From the NCBI GenBank assembly GCA_014529385.2, contig CM043959.1, positions 52,449,753 to 52,513,752 of the forward strand: a stretch of 64,000 bases of DNA, read 5' to 3'. The stretch is from Adiantum capillus-veneris. Its lineage: Eukaryota; Streptophyta; Polypodiopsida; Polypodiales; Pteridaceae. Below, piece after piece: positions 11,186-20,666 of this stretch; the stretch's first letter is position 1; each line of letters opens with the position of its first letter. The position numbers and the translations under genes were made by a program. A model generated the notes under the pieces. The model searched no databases and was not told the origin of the DNA. It saw only the letters and a list, made by a program, of their open reading frames with translations.

Positions 11186-13371
11186 TGTGTGCCAATTATG
11201 TACTAAACATGTGTCCTACAAAAGCTTTGGAGTCTATTACTCCATATGAAGCATGGCATGATAGAAAGCCTTCTATTGAGCACATGCATGTTTTTGGATG
11301 TTTGGCATATGCTTTGGTGCCACAAATACAACGCAGAAAATTGGATGATAAGGTTGTCAAATGTATTTTTGTTGGTTATAGTTCTGAAACCAAAGGTGAC
11401 AGTTTGTATCATCCACAAAAAAGAAATATTCTGGTTTCAAAAAATGTTGTGTTTGTGAAAGATTCTGTTCAGCCCTTGCTATCATGTACTAGAGACAATA
11501 ATGTAAGCTCACAAGACATTCATGACACTTTGCTGCCTCTTTTTAGTGGTGTAAGTTTGAATATAAATTCCAATGAGGCAAATGTACAGCCTATGGGGGT
11601 TTCTAAAAATGTTACAGATCAGCCTATTACTAATGCACATGTACATGATGTACTTGATGAGGAAAGGGGCGAAAATGAGCAGGCTAGAGGTATGCCAAAA
11701 TGGCTGGTGCATACATTGCATGATAGTAAATTGGATGCACCTTTGTCTAGTTGCTCTTGTTCAGGCTATTGCCATGCATCTTATGCATCAGATTGTTATG
11801 CTTTGGCTGTGTCTAGCTTACATGATGTTGATGAACCTCTATCTTTTGATGAAGCATAGAATTGAGAAAATTGGATGGCTGCCATGCAATCAGAATTTGA
11901 TGCACTTACAGAAAATGACAGATGGACTTTATGCGATTTGCCTCCTGGCAAAAAGGCCATTGGTACGAAGTGGGTTTACAAGTTGAAACGCAAGCCAGAT
12001 GATGAGATTGATCGCTATAAGGCTTGACTTGTTGCAAAGGGTTATGCACAACAAAAGGGCATAGATTATGAAGAGACTTTTTCTCCCACTTGTCGTATGA
12101 CTACTGTGCATTTTCTATGTGCATTGGTAGCTCATTTTGGTTGGGATGTACATCAATCAGACATTGTTACTGCGTTCTTGAATGGTGACATATTTGAGAA
12201 AGTTTATGTAACACAGGCTCGCGGTTTTGTCAAGAAAGGACAAGAGGATAAAGTTTACATATGTAAGAAAGCTTTTTATGGGTTGAAACAATCTCCTTGT
12301 GATTGTTATGAGAAAGCTGACACTCATTTGGTCAAATGAGGCTTTCATAACAATCCAATAGAAAGCACATTGTATGTAAAGCGTGAGGGTGATATACTTC
12401 TCATTGTGGTTCTTTATGTAGATGATTTGTTGATCACTGGACCAAATAAGAGACATATTTTTGAATTTAAGGCTGATTTGAATGCTACTTTCAAGATGAA
12501 AGATTTGGGGTTGTTGCATCATTACTTGGGTATACAATTTAAGCAGTGTGATGGTGGTATTGCCTTGTGTCAAAAAAGTTACATAGAGACATTACTATGT
12601 AAATTTGGACTTGAGGATTGCAAACCTATTGCCACTCCCATGGAAACAGGTTTGAAATTGAGTCTTCGTGATGCTGGTGGTCCTGCAGATGTCACTCTTT
12701 ACTAAACTATTGTTGGATGCCTCATTTATGTATGCAACACGAGGCCGAATATTCAGTTTTCAATCTCGCAGGTCATCAAATTTATGCATAGCCCAGGGTC
12801 TAGGCATCGGCAGGCTGTCAAGAGTATTTTTTTCTACTTGAGTGGAACTTTACATATTGGCTTGTTTTATCCCAAGAGGGGATCATTGCCGCCAGATTTA
12901 CATGTTTTTTTAGACTCAGATGGGGCTGGTTGTTTTGACACACGAGTGTCCACAAGTGGTTTTTGTTTCATGCTTGGCAGCTCATGCATATCATGGTTGA
13001 GCAAGAAGCAACCTACTATGGCCACTTCTAGTTGTGAGGTTGAGTACAGGGCAGTTTTTACAGCTACGGTTGAGTGTGTATAGCTCAGATGCCTTATGGA
13101 TGATTTGGGTGTTGGACACGAAACTGCCAACACTATCTAAACTGACAGTCAGAGCGCATTCGCAATTGCAAGGAACCTAGTTTTTCATGATCGCACAAAG
13201 CACATTAAGGTGCATTACCATTATGTCAGGGAGAGACTCTCAGCAGGAGAGATCAGCTTGGTTTATGTGCCAACACAAGACAACCTTACAGGTCTTTTCA
13301 CAAAGGCATTGTCTCGTGATAAGTTTGAAGCTTTCCACAAGGCTTTGGGCTTACTCCCCTTTGTGGATTGA
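11185..13371 (+). pseudogene. Copia F integrase C-terminus, RT and RNase H (stops)
   Basis: 11185-11859 encodes the integrase C-terminal part (PYEAWHDRKPSIEHMHVFGCLAY). The RT follows with ENDRWTLCDLPPGKKAIGTK, GYAQQKGIDYEETFSPTCR, DVHQSDIVTAFLNGDIFEKV and the catalytic LYVDDLLITG at about 12412. RNase H (VFLDSDGAGCFDTRVSTSGF, SSCEVEYRAVF) extends to the stop after LLPFVD at about 13369. In-frame stops occur near 11860, 12026, 12340, 12703, 13082 and 13139. The core Asp pair of the RT is kept, but the enzyme could not be translated. The order integrase before RT is diagnostic of Ty1/copia. Confidence 0.9.
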
Positions 13372-13439
13372 TCATGTCCTCAGGGCATGGCACTTCCCTT
13401 TACTCTATGTGCCAACTCTTGTTCCCCGCATCACTCCAG

Positions 13440-13449
13440 GGGGGGGATT
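13440..13449 (+). promoter_or_regulatory. Polypurine tract of copia F
   Basis: AGGGGGGGATT abuts the 3' LTR start at 13450. A purine-rich run at this place primes plus-strand DNA synthesis in LTR elements. Confidence 0.85.
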
Positions 13450-13678
13450 TGTTACCATATACATATGGTAGTGATGTGTTTGAACACACTTAGGACCGCC
13501 AGGGCATTTTTTCCCTCACTAGGAGTTTTTTTCCCTCATGCATTGTATATACACCCATCGCTCTAGGGCTAACTTATCTTTCCATTGCATACTAAGTAAA
13601 ACACTCTCTGTTGTGTGCCTTGAGCTTCCTTTGTCTTCTCCAAGCTGTGTGTGTTTTCCTGCAACCCTAATTCCAACA
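13450..13678 (+). repeat. 3' LTR of copia F
   Basis: It starts TGTTACCATATAC and ends TTCCAACA, 229 bp, paired with 6859-7087. It is followed directly by the target copy GGTTG and the N-terminal codons of the H3-like pseudogene on the other strand. Confidence 0.9.
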
Positions 13679-13756
13679 GGTTGATCTACCCTTTGCCTTT
13701 GCACCTAAACCTAGCTTGTTTCTTGCCTTCCTTATAGTCACCTTGGTTCTTTCCAT
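13679..13756 (-). pseudogene. Histone H3 / CENH3-like pseudogene, 5' part (N-terminal tail)
   Basis: An ATG at 13754-13756 on the minus strand opens 26 codons reading MERTKVTIRKARNKLG and then more Lys/Arg/Gly-rich sequence. This matches the start of H3 proteins (M-x-R-T-K-x-T-x-R-K). It runs exactly to the edge of the 3' LTR of copia F, and the next codons are found at 6853 and below. Just upstream (minus sense) is a (GA)n tract at 13776-13820. The tail is about six residues longer than in canonical H3 before the REIR motif. The two halves together show that this was one histone-like reading frame before the insertion. Confidence 0.65.
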
Positions 13757-13774
13757 TATCCTAAATTCAAACCG

Positions 13775-13775
<1 letters not shown>

Positions 13776-13820
<45 letters not shown>
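13776..13820. repeat. (CT)n microsatellite
   Basis: An uninterrupted CT run of about 45 bp lies immediately 5' (minus sense) of the H3-like start codon. (GA)n tracts are common in plant 5' leaders, so it may be part of the original transcript's leader. Confidence 0.9.
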
Positions 13821-13821
<1 letters not shown>

Positions 13822-14086
13822 ACAAATTTCATACATATAGAAATGTTCTGGCTTTGTTACATCTTACATCTTATAAAGGATAAGATAGCACTTATTCTAC
13901 AATTCCTTATCTATTGTAGTGGATACATGCTCCATCATTTCAACTTTGAGAAATAGAGTGGGAATAGATTTTTTGAATATGTTTTGACCTTCAAAGACCC
14001 CCAAAATTTTGACATACCAAAAAAAACATATAAACTAGTCCCTAAATGAAGACAAGGAAAATAGCATGGGTTCCAAAAACTTAGAT

Positions 14087-14416
14087 CTAGAATTTGAGTT
14101 CAAAGAGCATGAGCATGCTTTGTGTGTCAAAGTTCCACAAGCACATTGTGAAAGATGTTGAGAAGAACAAAGGTATATTGACATGTGTCTTTATCCATCC
14201 ACTCTTGTCGATGTCAGTGGGATATGCAGCATCATTTGAAGTCACTGCATAATTGGAGCCTTCCAACTTCTCGAGATCTGGAAACATGTCAAGATCGTAA
14301 GTTGTAGTAGATGCCATGACCGTATATCCTCTCCATAAATAGTACATAGATACTAGCCAATGTAGTCTACAAGTCATGAACCCCCCTTGGAGTAAAAAAC
14401 TATTGGGATGGGTCAA
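14087..14416 (-). pseudogene. Possible copia gag N-terminal scrap
   Basis: The minus-strand frame contains MASTTTYDLDMFPDLEKLEGSNYAV. The 'LEKLEGSNY' block resembles the start of copia gag proteins (K-L-x-G-x-N-Y). Nothing else of a copia element is visible beside it, so this is a weak call. The surrounding 13.82-15.05 kb has no other recognisable coding sequence. Confidence 0.3.
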
Positions 14417-14791
14417 TTGGGTCCAAGGTCATCAAAAAACATAGCAATAGACCAAAAAATACAGCTTATGCTTGTCAAAACATGCAGTTTCTTCACCTAA
14501 TAAATGCTAGCCAAGAAACACAAAAGCAAAAAGGAAAAAAAGAGCAAGTTGTGTTGAAGTGAAGTTGTGTAAGGGAGGTTGTCTTAACAAGTTTGCATTT
14601 AGCACATGCTTCGTCTGTAGTAGAGAATAATCCAAAGGTCAAAGTGTATTTGTTGCACTTAATACCCCATGATGCATTCCACCAATGTTTAACCCAAGAC
14701 CACCAGTCTGTAACTTCTTACATCCCCAAAATAAAAGCCCGATTGTCTCAGGTTGACCACATCAAGAGCATTTGCTGGTATGATACCTAAC

Positions 14792-14851
14792 TAGTTCATT
14801 GCCTATATCCACGCATGTACTTTGAACTTGTAGGATATAGGCAATGAACTA
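14792..14851. repeat. Perfect 19-bp stem-loop
   Basis: TAGTTCATTGCCTATATCC at 14792-14810 is perfectly complementary to GGATATAGGCAATGAACTA at 14833-14851, with a 22-base loop. A direct copy of CACGCATGTACTTTGAACTTG lies on each side (about 14810 and 14864). Template switching during replication or a small foldback element could make this. Confidence 0.9.
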
Positions 14852-15051
14852 TTTAGGACTCTCCACGCATGTACTTTGAACTTGAATGGCATCTAAGATG
14901 CCCACAGATCATTAAAAAATATTATTCCACCATTCAAATGTACGATGAGTAGACCTATGTTTGTTACATCTAATAGAGAGATCATGAGCTTGAAGCAAAT
15001 GCTTGTAAAATTAGGCCATTGTGTTTGCTAAATTCCAATCGCAGTATTTGT

Positions 15052-16310
15052 CTAGCTAATTGGTAGAGTTGGTGGTATACGTAGGTTGTTGACACATGCA
15101 CAAAGAACATACCACATGTTTCTGAAGCCAAGTCCCAATCGAAACCAACACCTTGCAATAAAAAATGAGAGTTGAGATTCTAGAATTTGATTGATTGTTG
15201 TGATACCCTTTCTATGCATTGAAAGGGCCTTTTTACCAATAAGCATTACAGGGATTTTTGGAAAATACAACTCCAAAATACATTCTCTACCCATAGAGAG
15301 TGCCCGGTTTACGTACCTTTTCCCTTCCATGACAACAAACACGCTACACATCTCCAAGAGGAGACCATCATGTGACAGATTGGATACCCACTTTTAAGAG
15401 GAGCAGTGGAGAACACCTTATCCCATGCTAGCAGATTCCATGCCTGGAAGAAAACCACATAGGAATCTATCAACAACCAAAAAGATATAGCCCAATCTAC
15501 TACAATGGAGTCCAAATAAGTTATAGTGGGTGGGTAACTAGAGCAAAGAACAGAGGGCTTAGAGGACATCCCTGCCTAATGGATCTGTTATTTGGAATAG
15601 GCTTAGAGTAGATCCTACCATTTATGAGAATCCAAGATCATGCTCCTTGCCTCAATAGAAATATACATGCTACAATTCGCTCACCAAATCCCATTTTAAC
15701 GAGAATACATCTCACAAAATACCCACAACACACATATTCAAAAGATTTAGCAAAGTTAGGTTGAAAAAATATCATATATTGAGCTGATCACAAAGCATGT
15801 TTAATATTGAGTTTCATTGTAATAATGTTGTGATATATGTATCTGCCACCTATAAATTAGAATGGCTCTTATGTACATGCTATCTAAGGAAAGGTGAAAT
15901 CCCGGTGAAAGCCTCAGTGCCAAAGCTTTGGCAAAAATCTTGTACAATATCCCCATCATTGTTACGTGTCTCCACTCTATCATTTTCTTGGGAGGAAGTA
16001 CTTTGGGAAGCAGCTTGATGATACCGTATTTGTGGCATGGATTCACACATTTAAGATGTCCAAGATGCATTGATGATAGATACAACCTTTACCTTGAGAG
16101 AAGGCCAAAATTCTAGCATCGTATCCTTTGATAAACCACATAATCCTAGAGTTTTTTTATTTGGTAATTTATTAAAAACAAAGTGAAGCTCTTCTTCAAT
16201 AAAATTTTGTTCCATTCTATTTGCATTAGACTCCTCAATACATGGATTAATTGTGTCCAAAAAGTTTGAAAATCATTTTGATTATGTGAAGACATTGTCC
16301 AAAAATATGT
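15052..16310 (-). pseudogene. LINE (L1-like) reverse transcriptase, 3' half of a split LINE
   Basis: Minus-strand frames carry L1-type RT blocks in the right order: LHFVFNKLPNKKTLGLCGLS (about 16190), GIIKLLPK and IEWRHVTMMGILYKIFAKAL (about 15985), and RQGCPLSPLFFALV (about 15580). Frameshifts and stops separate them, and I did not find a clean FADD active-site block. LINEs copy their RNA at the target by nicking and priming. The 5' half of what looks like the same LINE (ORF1 and endonuclease, also minus strand) is at 35.6-37.2 kb, beyond element C. The distance is right for one LINE interrupted by later LTR insertions. Confidence 0.8.
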
Positions 16311-16312
16311 GG

Positions 16313-16350
16313 GCTCTGATACCATGTTAAAATTGTGAGCTCTGATACCA
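16313..16350 (-). promoter_or_regulatory. Two tandem Met-tRNA primer-binding sites
   Basis: GCTCTGATACCA occurs at 16313-16324 and again at 16339-16350, the reverse complement of the copia PBS TGGTATCAGAGC. Each is followed by a TG that could start an LTR (TGTTAAAATT, TGTGAAAATA). A 26-bp duplication of the PBS/LTR junction explains the pair. Confidence 0.8.
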
Positions 16351-17016
16351 TGTGAAAATATAAGGGAGAAGAGAGATGAATCTTCGTGCCAAGATATATG
16401 CAAGAGAGGGAGGATATGGACACAACTAAAAATATGAGAGAGATAAAATGGAAAGCTTATTAATCAGAGGACTATAATGAGATACAATCTGAGTACTTAA
16501 AGTACACAAAAAGGTACTTTAAGGTACTTGTTACTGTCTGCAGAAGTCCTGGAGTACCTTGACAGGTACTACAAAGTACCTTTGAAGGACGATATAGGTA
16601 TTTCTAGAGACTCAATTGAAGGGTACTCCTAGGTACAATTGTGTACAAAGGGACCAGTGCAGCCTTCTTTGCTGCACTATTTATAGCTACTCTATATGAA
16701 CCCTCCAAGTGCATTTCAGAAATTCCTATGGTAGGTAGAAGCTCCATGATGAGAATTACATACCTTCTTTACACTTCATCAAGAGATCACGGTTGTATCT
16801 CTTGGTAGGTCACTCCCAAGTTGGTATGTTAGCCCGTGTGTGCAGTGTGCAGCTCTGCAACTCTGTAGGCAACCAAGTTGGTGCCTTCACATGAAATGGT
16901 AGAAGTGGAATTAGGGTAAACCCTTTGACCAAATTGTAGTTCATACTCAGTAGAGAAACTTCTCTTTGTGTTGCTCCACGAGATCGTTGATGTAGGTGGC
17001 TGATATTGCTCCTACA
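16351..17016 (-). mobile_element. Orphan copia-type LTR (5' LTR in minus orientation)
   Basis: Sequence adjoining the PBS pair, starting TGTGAAAATATAAGG, has the position of an LTR whose element is transcribed to the left. It contains CTATAAATAG (minus strand, about 16676-16687) as a TATA candidate and ten GTAC tetranucleotides in about 155 bp (16491-16645). No internal domain is left, because LINE sequence begins at once on its inner side. The right edge lies where element C inserted (17016-17021). It is probably a remnant of a small non-autonomous element. Confidence 0.5.
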
Positions 17017-17020
17017 TAAT

Positions 17021-17545
17021 TGTAGCAGGCTACAGTGTCACTTTCACAGGACACACAGTTAGCTCAGTTGGTGTGGTTTGGTTCACACTGGACGGATTCT
17101 CTTACTGGGCAGTGACATGTGGCAGGATACGCAAGGTGGTGTTTTAGTGGACATCATGGCCAGGTCACCACCACCACTCAGTTTGGAGATTGGTTTAGGT
17201 GGCTGACATTTATGAGCCGTTGGTGGATTATCTTCTAGCTCTATGGTCCAGCGTCGTGGTTAGGCGTAGCAAGTCTATACACACAACACTGCTTCACCAT
17301 CCCTGCATATCTGAGCCTCGACACCCGATTGTACCTGTGAGTCCTGCTGAGTGTGCTGCCACGCCAGAGTCTGTATCAGTTCTTTGAGATAGTCGAGTCA
17401 TATGTTGTGGTCTGTTGTTGTTGTGTCTCTGTGAGCTCAGTTTGTCTATTGTTCCTTTGTTCCAGTCTATTTTGAGGGAGATTGTCACGCACATTGCACT
17501 GAGGAGCACCCATTGTAGAGAGCATGACACACTATCCGCGCTACA
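17021..17545 (+). repeat. Left (5') LTR of element C
   Basis: It begins TGTAGCAGGCTACA and ends CCGCGCTACA, 525 bp. It aligns along its whole length with 34407-34940. After it, GGTGCTCTCATTTTGGCGACC resembles the Tat-type PBS arrangement (short spacer, then TGGCGAC...), also present next to the D LTR. Confidence 0.88.
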
Positions 17546-17639
17546 GGTGCTCTCATTTTGGCGACCACGATGGGATCTCAACTGAAGTCTCACTCTTTGT
17601 TGAGAATACAAACAGTGAAGCTAGTGGTTTTTACCTAGC

Positions 17640-17840
17640 TTCACCTACCTTGCCTTGCACTGTTCTCCTCTCACCTTGGTCCAACTGATCTAGTCCTCTC
17701 TCTCGCCTTGGTCCCACCAACCCTCGTCCCTGGACTAGTCCTTCCTCAACCTTGGTCTAGTCCTCCTCGACCATGGTCTAGTCCTCCTTGTCCCTGGTCC
17801 AGCCTGGGTCTAGTCACTTGCTTGGTCTAGTAGAGTTTAG
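17640..17840 (+). repeat. CTAG-rich leader repeats of element C
   Basis: Short imperfect repeats of the type TTGGTCTAGTCCT occur several times between the LTR and gag. The leader of the related element D (about 61180-61340, minus strand) carries the same CTAG-centred repeats, including the palindrome GGTCTAGACC. Confidence 0.7.
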
Positions 17841-18388
17841 AACAGTCTTCAGCCAGTTCAAGGTTTTCTTGCCCAAAGCTTGGTTGGATTGGTGGTTGCT
17901 GCATGACACATACAAGGCGGTCAGTCGAGCATCAAAGCGCACTACTGAGTCCTCTGAAGTACTACAACAGAAGACGACCCTTGGAACCTAGTAGAAGTCC
18001 ATCAACCTCATCACCCATACCTCCACATATACATCACCCATTCCTCCATTCGGTTCCACATCTTTCAGATCACCTTCCCCAGTAAAGCTCTCTCCTATTC
18101 TGCTACAGCAGGCTATTGAGCAATGGGCTCCTGAGCAAGGGGCCATGGAGGCATTGGCTAGTGTTTTGGCCAAGAGTTCCCTACCTTCAAAGGACTCTCT
18201 TCAGAAGATGCTGACGACCATGCAAGGAGGTTTGTATCTCTCTGTAGGGGTCGTGGTCTTAATAGAGAGGATGCTTATGTGGTACTCTTTCCATCTACCT
18301 TGGATGGCTTAACAGACAAATGGTACAGCTAGTTTGCAGAGAACCATTTTGCAACTTGGACAGCCTTAAGACAACAATTATGTGCCAA
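17840..18388 (+). pseudogene. Element C gag, part before nested element B
   Basis: Plus-strand frames with stops lead into FAENHFATWTALRQQLCA, a typical retrotransposon gag segment, and are cut at 18388 by the LTR of B. The reading resumes in frame as FRPGDYQEKVLDELA at about 30775. The join through a single target copy supports a 5-bp duplication (GCCAA/GCAAC, imperfect). Confidence 0.65.
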
Positions 18389-19446
18389 TGTTAGCGGGTA
18401 CGCCGCGACGGACGATGGAGCACAGCGAGAACACAGACCAACAAACTGTCAATCCGAGGACGTAGCTGACCCGACTAGGGCATGGAGGCAATCTCTGGGT
18501 TTTCAACCCTGAGCTAGACACGAACAACACTCTACATTCACTAATTCTACCACAACACTACCATAAAACAAAGAAACAGACAGCGCATCCTACGAAACAC
18601 TACAAGCTCGAAACAGTTTCAAATCATATCGGAATGACTCGAAATCGGAGGGCAAGACTCACAAGGACATATCCTATATGTCCAAACACCTAAACCTTGA
18701 AAACTATAACTGTAAGACCTCTAATCGCTATCGCGATAGACTCAAAATAGCAATTTCCAAAGTGTCCGAAACTGATCTACAAAGACATCAACACGAAGAG
18801 CTTCTCGCCCTGATTCTAACGACTACTCAATCATTCAGAACAGATGTCGTTTGAGGTACTTACGACCAAATATAGCTCGTAGCAGGCGGCTTCCGCGATG
18901 TGGTCCTCGGCTTGCATTGCTTGCGTCGACGCGGAGAGCTCCTCGATGCTAACACACTCCTACTCTCATATTTGCAATGTGATTAGTGTGCGCGGCGGTG
19001 TGTGTGCGTGAAGCTCACTACTGTGTGCTGCAGAACCCACTACTGTATATTAATTGAGATAACGTAATGTGTTTTTTACAAAGCCTTAGGTTTCAGCTTA
19101 TATACAAAGCCTTCAAACCTAATGTCCGGCCAAATGACCTGAATTGTCCCTAGGCTTCTGCAGAGCTTAATTACAAGAAACTGAGTTGGCTTTACTCATG
19201 ATACAAGCATGTGCGGCCAAAATACAAGTGCCGATTCAAAATATGAGGTTCCCGTAAACATTACAAAAGTGGCCGTAATGGCTCAAAATAATAATAATGG
19301 GATATTCGATGACGTCCATGAACTCGTATCTTCATGTTGCAGCATCCATCTTCATCTTCATTACTTCATCACCATCTTCATGTGGAATCTTTAGAATCTT
19401 AATGGAATCTTTGTGGAAACGTTGTTGAAAGGGCGTCCTTTCAACA
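18389..19446 (-). repeat. 3' LTR of element B
   Basis: Plus-strand ends are TGTTAGCGGG and TTTCAACA. It carries the palindrome CTATCGCGATAG at 18728-18739. The terminal 24 bp (19423-19446) form 10-bp perfect arms TGTTGAAAGG / CCTTTCAACA round GCGT. It matches 29712-30768 with a modest number of scattered differences, so the insertion is fairly young compared with its neighbours. Confidence 0.93.
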
Positions 19447-19460
19447 CTCTCCCCCTCCGA
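19447..19460 (-). promoter_or_regulatory. Polypurine tract of element B
   Basis: On the minus strand, TCGGAGGGGGAGAG abuts the 3' LTR, the expected place for plus-strand primer formation. A near copy of the same purine run, ATCGGAGGGGGAGAG, occurs inside at about 19624-19638. Confidence 0.88.
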
Positions 19461-20666
19461 ATTCTTGTCGTCCCCGACAAGACCCCATGTCTTTGCTGGC
19501 CTTCACGAGTTCTTGATGTCTTGGTGTTGATTGAAGTTGTTGTGGAAGCTTCTTCTGTAGTTGGTCGCTTTGCGTGATGTTGAAGCTACCTTGAAGTTAT
19601 ACCTTTAGTGTATTTGAAGCCTGGAACTCTCCCCCTCCGATTGGTTGTTGTATCTTGAATTGCATGAGGTTGTATCGACTTGTTGGTGCAACAGGTCGTT
19701 GTCATTGTAGCTCTAGTATTTGCTTTTCATGTGGTTGTTATCTCACAGTTGTACCTGTAAGTTGACTTGAAGCTTTGTCAAGCTGTTTTTTTGCCTCTCC
19801 CTTTTGACTTGTCAGTAGATTTGCAATTAATAGTGTGGGGATATTGTGGTTCTTCTTGTTTTTGTTGTTATAAAAAATAAAAGAGTAAAAGTAAATGTAG
19901 CGTATGTACAAAATGAAGGTCTTGGATACCTGGATAAGACTAAAGGGAAAAACCAAGTGGGAAAAAATGTCTTTAGTCATAATTAAATGTGAGGCTTTAT
20001 GTACTTAGGTTCTGATGTTATAGAATTCTGCTGAGTTAAAGTACATATGGCTATATGGCTACTAGTATGGGCTTGATATACATGGATAAGTGTTAGTAGC
20101 TTAAAGTCAGAGTCATTGTTGTTGAGCAAAAGCTTATAAAACCCGTTTTCGCTTGGTCATCGTTATTTGTTTGTGTAAGTGCATGGGTGGAATAAAAAAG
20201 AGTGCCTAATGCATATGTCCAATGATGGGACATCTATATGCTTGCACAGAGTTATGCATGTTAAACAAGATGTGGTGTGAGAGAATAGTATTTATGGGTT
20301 CTTCATGGAGTTCGTGTAGCGAGCAAAACATATAGCATGAGTGCTTCAAAAGCTTTCACTACTCACAAGAAGGGTTTTTGCTGTTGAGGTTTCTCCACTC
20401 TTCCTCACTGTGTCAAGTGCGTGAGTGTTTTTGTTTTGGACTACTCCGCCTTCTCCACCTTATATATTATATGGACTTTGACTCTTATGCTCACCTCTTC
20501 CAGCATGAGCGACATGACTTTATGTATGCTCAACTCTCCAGCTTGAGCTTATACCTATTAGCTAGACTCATAGACCACAGAAAAATATTAACTTGAAGCT
20601 TGGGTCTGACACTTTGCTCATTTAGTGGCTTAGCTGCCCGACTCTAGACTCTTATGCCATGTAAGT
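19461..20666 (-). other. 3' untranslated part of element B
   Basis: About 1.2 kb separate the last coding frame from the polypurine tract. Frames are short and show no RT, RNase H or integrase motifs. Nothing else is recognised in it except the PPT copy. Confidence 0.7.
19624..19638 (-). promoter_or_regulatory. Second, internal polypurine tract copy in element B
   Basis: Plus-strand CTCTCCCCCTCCGAT repeats the PPT core 177 bp farther inside. Some retroelements carry a central or secondary PPT. Here it may instead come from a local duplication. Confidence 0.6.

Larger units (their letters stand above)
6859..13678 (+). mobile_element. Ty1/copia element F (full length, inactive)
   Basis: LTRs of 229 bp (6859-7087 and 13450-13678), both TG...CA, flank a copia polyprotein in the order gag, zinc knuckle, protease, integrase, RT, RNase H. 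The target duplication is GGTTT/GGTTG (one mismatch). It sits inside the H3-like pseudogene. A PBS at 7090-7101 and a polypurine tract at about 13440-13449 complete the structure. Many stops and frameshifts, a 20-bp duplication in the zinc knuckle, and a 1.65-kb insertion in the integrase make it inactive. It is the closest relative of element H on the other strand at 51.0-57.8 kb. Confidence 0.9.
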
